From positions 1 to 7,030 of the forward strand of contig PWGF01000518.1 in NCBI GenBank assembly GCA_003554375.1: a stretch of 7,030 nt of DNA. Direction: 5' to 3'. The DNA comes from Spirochaetaceae bacterium. GTDB lineage: Bacteria; Spirochaetota; Spirochaetia; DSM-27196; SKKC01. Every line of letters begins with the position of its first letter. Within the stretch, counting starts at the first letter, position 1. Shown here piece after piece: positions 5,211 to 7,030 of the stretch. The position numbers and the translations under genes are program-made. The notes below the pieces were generated by a model. It was not told the DNA's origin and did not search any database. It saw only the letters and a list, made by a program, of their open reading frames with translations.

Positions 5211-6340
5211 GCTTCATCGCCGGCATCATAGCAATCGCTGTGACTACGGCTGCAGCCTGCGCCATAGTCGGCCCTTTCCTGGTTCTGCGCCGCCAGGGAC
5301 TTCTGACCGAAGCGCTGAGCCACTCGGTGCTGCCGGGGATCGTTTTGGGACTGGTGCTTTTCGGAGGCTTCGGTCACCCGCTTCTGATTCTGGCGCCCGC
5401 GGGAGTTGCGTTGATCATGGTCTTGTTCATTGATTGGTTGGGAAACACCCGGCGCCTGGCGGCGCAGGCGGAGCTCGGCCTGGTATATCCGGCGATGTTC
5501 AGCATCGGGGTCATCGGACTTAGTACCAGGTTTCGAGGGCTTCCGTTGAGCGAGCACGCGATTCTTGTGGGTGACATCAACTTCGCCGCTCTCACCAATG
5601 AGGTTGTGTTTGGGGTAGAACTGGCGCCTCGGGCTTTTCTGATTATGTTGGCGATTCTGACGTTGAACGTCTTATTCGTCTCGATCTTCTTCAAGGAGCT
5701 TAAGCTTGCGATCTTTGACCCGGAGTTGGCAGAAGCGTCAGGCCTGAGTCCCAAAGGGCTGGGAACAGGGCTGCTGCTCTTGGTGTCCACGACGATTGTG
5801 GGGGCGTTCCAGGCGGTCGGAGCCGTGTTGGTGGTAGCGCTGTTAGTAGCTCCTGCTGCTACGGCAATCTTGCTGTCGGCACGGCTTGGGCGCGTAATCG
5901 TGTATAGCGTCGGAATCGGCATAGTCGGCGCGGTTCTGGGCTTCTGGATCGCGTACGAGCTCGACTCCGCTACCTCGGGAACGATGACGGTCGTGCTCGG
6001 GGGTTTTTTCCTCCTGGCGGTCCTCATCTCTCCTCGCCGCGGAGTTGTAGCCCGTGCGTTGGCTCACAGGCGGCGGCGGATCGTATTTGCTGAAAACCTG
6101 CTCCTCCTCTGTCTGTCCAATCACGAGACGGGAGCGGTTTGTGAAGGAGACCCGGTCGACGCAATTTCGGATCATATCGGTTGGGATCTGCGCTTCGCCC
6201 GGCGCATTGTGCGGAAATGCCGTTCGGACGGGTTCGTGGAGCAAACGGCGAACTCGGTTGTGCTCACCGAGCGGGGTGGGCAGCGCGTGCACGAATGGCA
6301 GCGCTTCTTGAGCAAGGATCTGCCTGGACAAGGCGGTTGA
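5207..6340 (+). CDS. Metal ABC transporter permease (TroD-like) with C-terminal winged-helix-like extension
   Basis: 377 residues; the first 280 or so are a second ABC-3 permease paralogous to the upstream gene. They include FLVLRRQGLLTEALSHSVLP (24-43, with H39), MFSIGVIGLS (97-106), the KELKLAIFDPELAEASGLSP coupling region (163-182) and VGAVLVVALLVAPAATAILL (204-223). The permease body ends at ISPRRGVVARALAHRRRR (274-291). Residues 293-370 then form a cytosolic extension that reads as a winged helix: helices around 294-304 and 316-340, DGFVEQTANSVVLTERGGQRV as turn and wing (341-361), then HEWQRFL. DtxR-type domains fused to the end of such permeases are known in several phyla, and T. pallidum TroD is also longer than TroC. 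Here the metal-binding and dimerisation part of DtxR is not evident. The start ATG overlaps the previous stop. No T-rich terminator follows. Confidence 0.92.
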   Translation: MSFIAGIIAIAVTTAAACAIVGPFLVLRRQGLLTEALSHSVLPGIVLGLVLFGGFGHPLLILAPAGVALIMVLFIDWLGNTRRLAAQAELGLVYPAMFSIGVIGLSTRFRGLPLSEHAILVGDINFAALTNEVVFGVELAPRAFLIMLAILTLNVLFVSIFFKELKLAIFDPELAEASGLSPKGLGTGLLLLVSTTIVGAFQAVGAVLVVALLVAPAATAILLSARLGRVIVYSVGIGIVGAVLGFWIAYELDSATSGTMTVVLGGFFLLAVLISPRRGVVARALAHRRRRIVFAENLLLLCLSNHETGAVCEGDPVDAISDHIGWDLRFARRIVRKCRSDGFVEQTANSVVLTERGGQRVHEWQRFLSKDLPGQGG

Positions 6341-6351
6341 CGGTCTGGGAC

Positions 6352-6374
6352 GCGTCGAAGCGGGGAGGCGACGC
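6352..6374 (+). terminator. Weak hairpin after the transporter operon
   Basis: GCGTCG (6352-6357) pairs with CGACGC (6369-6374) around an 11-base loop, beginning 12 bases after the permease stop. There is no T tract, so this is at most a weak or Rho-assisted 3' end. Confidence 0.2.
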
Positions 6375-6426
6375 CTGTGCCAAAGGGTTGCCTGGATCGC
6401 CGGCAGGGGCTGCCAAGGAGGTGGAG

Positions 6427-6567
6427 ATGGGCGTGGCGGAGATGGCGAACACCACATCCCGCATCACGGACCGGATAATCCGGGGATCAGTCGCCGTCTT
6501 CCTCTGGTCTTTTCGGGAACGAGATTACGCTTCCGCCGGGCCGCGACTTCGGAGTAGCGGCTTCTAA
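6427..6567 (+). CDS. Possible small ORF with a perfect Shine-Dalgarno sequence
   Basis: AAGGAGGT (6415-6422) is followed after four bases by ATG, then 46 codons to TAA. The peptide starts MGVAEMANTTSRITDRIIRG and contains one short hydrophobic patch (SVAVFLWSF); I recognise no family. It lies 86 bases after the permease gene on the same strand, and its last 81 bases overlap the end of the convergent gene in antisense. It may be a true small operon member, the start of a gene whose body was lost, or a chance purine-rich motif. The ribosome binding site is the only strong argument, and codons in the second half are dictated by the opposite gene. Confidence 0.2.
   Translation: MGVAEMANTTSRITDRIIRGSVAVFLWSFRERDYASAGPRLRSSGF
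6471..6483 (-). terminator. Short hairpin just after the convergent gene
   Basis: CCGGA (6471-6475) and TCCGG (6479-6483) surround a 3-base loop, three bases beyond the minus-strand stop at 6487. There are five pairs and no T tract on either strand, so a shared convergent terminator is only possible, not shown. Confidence 0.2.
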
Positions 6568-7030
6568 GAGGTCCTCAAGGATAGCCTCGAGCTCAAAGAG
6601 CACACGCCCGTATTCCGAGGCGTCGCGCGGGGAGAGATTTCGCGCGGCGTTGAGTGACATGACAATCTCCGAGAGCTCTTCGCGGGTTTCGTATAGCTCT
6701 CCTATGGCGTCGGAGTCAAAGGATTCCAGGCGGTAACCGGCTTCCTCGAGACTGCGCGACCACTCGGCGTAGCGATCGAGCAGATGAAGCGCGCTTTGCC
6801 GGAGCCGGCCGGCTTCTTGGTCGGCAAAGAGGTTGTACTCACTCTCCACGTCCTGCCAGAGTTCAGCGAGCGCTTCCAGTAGCTCCTTCTTGTGGAGGTC
6901 GGATCCCGGACGGCATCGGCGATAGACTGCTTCCAGATCCGTTCTGCCATGGAACAACTCGTCACGGACGAAGGCCTCCGCCTCTTCGGCTCGGAATACC
7001 GAGCTCGATTCCGCGAGGAGCGCAGTCAGC
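6487..7030 (-). CDS. Unrecognised acidic, helical protein, 5' end outside the window
   Basis: The minus-strand frame is open from the window edge to TGA at 6489-6487, giving 180 visible residues. A TTG at 6957 could start it, but the frame continues upstream without a stop as ESSSVFRAEEAEAFVRDE, of the same acidic, helical character, so the start is probably outside. The protein is rich in Glu, Leu, Arg and Ala with no membrane segment, no Cys cluster and no catalytic motif I can name. Heptad-like stretches occur around ELLEALAELWQDVESEY, ETREELSEIVMSLNAA and LFELEAILEDLLEA, suggesting a helical bundle or coiled-coil adaptor. The C-terminus, SVISFPKRPEEDGD, is short, polar and probably disordered. 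It converges on the transporter operon, and nothing in its context indicates a role. Confidence 0.75.
   Translation of the reverse strand, partial: LTALLAESSSVFRAEEAEAFVRDELFHGRTDLEAVYRRCRPGSDLHKKELLEALAELWQDVESEYNLFADQEAGRLRQSALHLLDRYAEWSRSLEEAGYRLESFDSDAIGELYETREELSEIVMSLNAARNLSPRDASEYGRVLFELEAILEDLLEAATPKSRPGGSVISFPKRPEEDGD

Noticed and set aside
5374..6027. 217-codon minus-strand open frame opposite the second permease
   Set aside because: Antisense shadow rich in Thr/Ser/Ala/Pro, with no start signal or motif.

Overview
The window holds six well-supported protein genes plus one doubtful small one, in GC-rich DNA with dense coding. The organism is uncertain. I lean towards a spirochaete: the exported binding protein has a signal peptide ending in a 'FASGVAEEE'-type segment, which resembles many Spirochaeta exported proteins, and the transporter has the two-permease layout of the treponemal tro operon. 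The small ferredoxin is close in plan to the Thermotoga type. None of this is decisive without a database search.

Left part, minus strand: a sialic-acid-synthase-family gene (neuB-like, cut by the left edge) lies downstream of seryl-tRNA synthetase (serS, complete). serS has a recognisable -35/-10 pair placed so that its mRNA would start at, or within a few bases of, the ATG. Further right is a 62-residue single [4Fe-4S] ferredoxin, also on the minus strand, with a near-consensus promoter, a perfect Shine-Dalgarno site and a train of strong hairpins behind it.

Middle: about 380 bases separate the divergent ferredoxin and metal-transporter genes. This stretch holds no gene I can support. It holds the ferredoxin promoter, several nested or mutually exclusive GC-rich stems, and then an AT-rich island with a short palindrome, a candidate promoter and the ribosome binding site of the transporter operon.

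Right part, plus strand: an operon for a Zn/Mn-type ABC importer. It encodes a periplasmic binding protein with a His-rich loop (ZnuA/TroA family), then two membrane permeases (TroC/TroD-like) overlapping by ATGA. The second permease carries a C-terminal winged-helix-like extension. The ATPase gene normally found in such operons is absent from the window. Between the binding protein and the first permease there are only 127 bases, filled by two hairpins and no Walker motif. The binding protein also has Gly where TroA has its fourth, carboxylate metal ligand. A convergent, unrecognised, acidic helical protein gene runs off the right edge.

The points most worth a second look are the ATPase-less importer operon, the permease/winged-helix fusion, and the interlocking stems upstream of the operon.
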